A stretch of 14,037 bases of DNA from an uncultured Desulfobacterium sp. (GTDB lineage Bacteria; Desulfobacterota; Desulfobacteria; Desulfobacterales; Desulfobacteraceae). The stretch covers positions 1 to 14,037 of the forward strand of contig CAKZLA010000150.1 in the NCBI GenBank assembly GCA_937124525.1, in the 5' to 3' direction. The notes under the pieces were generated by a model. The model saw only the letters and a list, made by a program, of their open reading frames with translations, was not told the DNA's origin and did not search any database. This document shows, in pieces, positions 12,917 through 14,037 of the stretch. How positions within the stretch are numbered: position 1 is the stretch's first letter; every line of letters begins with the position of its first letter. The translations under genes were made by a program, and so were the position numbers.

Positions 12917-14037
12917 TGTGTTTCTCCTTTTGCCACAAGAAGATCCTGACATACTTTCAACACCTTGGCCATGTGGGCGGCATTCTTTTCAATGCCTGTT
13001 GAAATCGTGTTGATCACCGGTTTCCATCGCTCCCATATTTTTTCCGGCTGCCTTTCAAGGAAGTCCCGGGCCTTGCCCTTATCGATCAGGCTCAGCTCCC
13101 TGACCCGGGAGATCTGGCTTGGGGAGAGTCCGGCATTAACCACTTTTTTCCAAAGTTCAAATCCCTGTATTGCATAGTTGTTGGTGCTTGCGGTCACCTT
13201 GCGGATGCCGGGAACAGGGTCGTATATATCATCGACCACTCCCGGATGGGGAAGGACGGCACCAAATCCCTGTTTCCTGCCACTGCCAAGTCCTTTTATC
13301 AATTTGGCTTCCAGATTGTCAGTCGGTGCTGCCAGGCGGAATACCGAACCCGGAGCGATGATCGGTGTGGGCTGTATTCTGCCGTTATTTACGGTCCGGT
13401 TCCAGCCGAAGCGAATATCCATGGTTGCCCAGGCTTGGTCAACCTCTCCGAATTCCTCTTTTTGAATTATCGCTTTGAGGATTTCTCCTGCAGACCGGTC
13501 TCCAGGGGTGTCGGGGACAAGGAGTGGCGACTGGACGATGAATACCTTTGAACCGATTGGGTTTATGAATGGCAATGTGTCAATGGGTTCTGCTTTCAGA
13601 GCCCCCCCGCCCCGGATGGATCTGGCCTTGCCCATGTGGATAAAAGAATTTTTATTCAGGCTGTGCAGCAGGTATTCGCAGGCTTCTTCAGGCAGGGAGA
13701 GCAGCCCGGTGAAGCGCACAGGCGAAAGGGCCTCCACGGTAAAAAAATTCCGCTCCCGGGACAGGGTGCTGTTGCTGCCGTACCGGTTGTGGACACCATG
13801 GGCCGAGATGGTCCTTCCCATGCCCGAGGCTTTTTGGAATTTTATACTGTTATCGTTTGTGATCAGTACCCCGTCTGCGGATTTCATGGATACGGATTTC
13901 ATGAATAGAGTATCCGGGATGTTGTTTGCTCCGGGAATAGCATTGTCACTGAAGATGTGACGACCGGTGGCAGTATCCTCTGATTTGCTGATTTTCAGGG
14001 TTAAAGGAGACCGTAGGGAGAAGCCTTTTTTCGGGTC
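12913..14037 (-). CDS. csx10: Csx10/Cmr3-like RAMP protein, 5' end outside the window
   Basis: 374 residues are visible; the frame is open to the right edge, so the true start is outside. RAMP features: HNRYGS followed by NFFTVEALSPVRFTG (97-111), a glycine-rich segment GKARSIRGGGALK (136-148), GWN near 211 with PIIAPGSVFRL (225-235), and the C-terminal loop GLGSGRKQGFGAV (249-261). The GW...AGSV pattern and FTxEALSP element suit the Cas5-like group (Csx10 or Cmr3) better than Csm3. A helical C-terminal region of about 85 residues follows. In this role the protein would cap the crRNA 5' handle next to Cas10. It is translationally coupled to the next RAMP by ATGA. The family call is moderate; RAMP membership is firm. 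Confidence 0.7.
   Translation of the reverse strand, partial: DPKKGFSLRSPLTLKISKSEDTATGRHIFSDNAIPGANNIPDTLFMKSVSMKSADGVLITNDNSIKFQKASGMGRTISAHGVHNRYGSNSTLSRERNFFTVEALSPVRFTGLLSLPEEACEYLLHSLNKNSFIHMGKARSIRGGGALKAEPIDTLPFINPIGSKVFIVQSPLLVPDTPGDRSAGEILKAIIQKEEFGEVDQAWATMDIRFGWNRTVNNGRIQPTPIIAPGSVFRLAAPTDNLEAKLIKGLGSGRKQGFGAVLPHPGVVDDIYDPVPGIRKVTASTNNYAIQGFELWKKVVNAGLSPSQISRVRELSLIDKGKARDFLERQPEKIWERWKPVINTISTGIEKNAAHMAKVLKVCQDLLVAKGETQ

Noticed and set aside
12913..14037. Reading the right-hand RAMP as starting at the internal ATG at 13902
   Set aside because: The frame stays open upstream to the window edge and encodes RAMP-like sequence (PLTLKISKSEDTATGRH), so the gene most likely begins outside.

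Overview
The window is a CRISPR-Cas locus of class 1, type III, that carries a reverse transcriptase for spacer acquisition. Every gene I can support lies on the minus strand, and both CRISPR arrays are also transcribed leftwards. The host cannot be named from sequence alone. Moderate GC in the cas genes, a cysteine-rich Cas6, a free-standing group II intron-like RT and a TIGR03986-type RAMP together suggest an anaerobic Desulfobacterota-like bacterium, but this is a low-confidence inference.

Right to left, in the direction of transcription: (1) 14037-9460 is an interference operon of three RAMP genes. They are a 5'-truncated Csx10/Cmr3-like protein, a two-domain Csm3-like protein and a large TIGR03986-type RAMP, joined by an ATGA overlap and a 1-bp gap. 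A small membrane-anchored alpha/beta protein of unknown function follows (9370-8861). No cas10 is in the window; it may lie beyond the right edge. (2) 8850-8756 is a relic in which a cas1 fragment is fused in frame to the last codons of the RT gene. It runs into leader 2 and CRISPR array 2 (6 repeats, 5 spacers). (3) 7664-5700 is an AT-rich cassette of three unrecognised genes. Two share the architecture signal peptide, strict Gly-x-x-x repeat, transmembrane helix, cytoplasmic tail; the third is helical and soluble. (4) 5642-5607 is a solitary diverged CRISPR repeat with a leader-like flank. (5) 5359-2850 is the adaptation operon cas2-cas2-cas1-RT. (6) 2849-1662 is leader 1 and CRISPR array 1 (10 repeats including one degenerate, 9 spacers). 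(7) 1515-1405 is a relic of the TIGR03986-type RAMP gene, directly upstream of cas6 (1375-317). The last 316 bases have no supported gene but several hairpins.

Likely working model: Cas1, the two Cas2 proteins and the RT acquire spacers, possibly from RNA. Cas6 cuts transcripts of both arrays, which share one 36-bp repeat, to give crRNAs with the 5' handle AUUAAGAC. The RAMP proteins assemble on the crRNA with a Cas10 encoded elsewhere. The membrane proteins are candidate accessory components, but that link rests only on position.

The most notable features are the signs of repeated rearrangement: about 0.5 kb of duplicated leader plus RT 3' end at both arrays, two gene relics and an orphan repeat. 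Also notable are two adjacent gene pairs (cas2-cas2 and cas1-RT) that lie in the same reading frame across one stop codon, and the Gly-every-fourth-residue membrane proteins.
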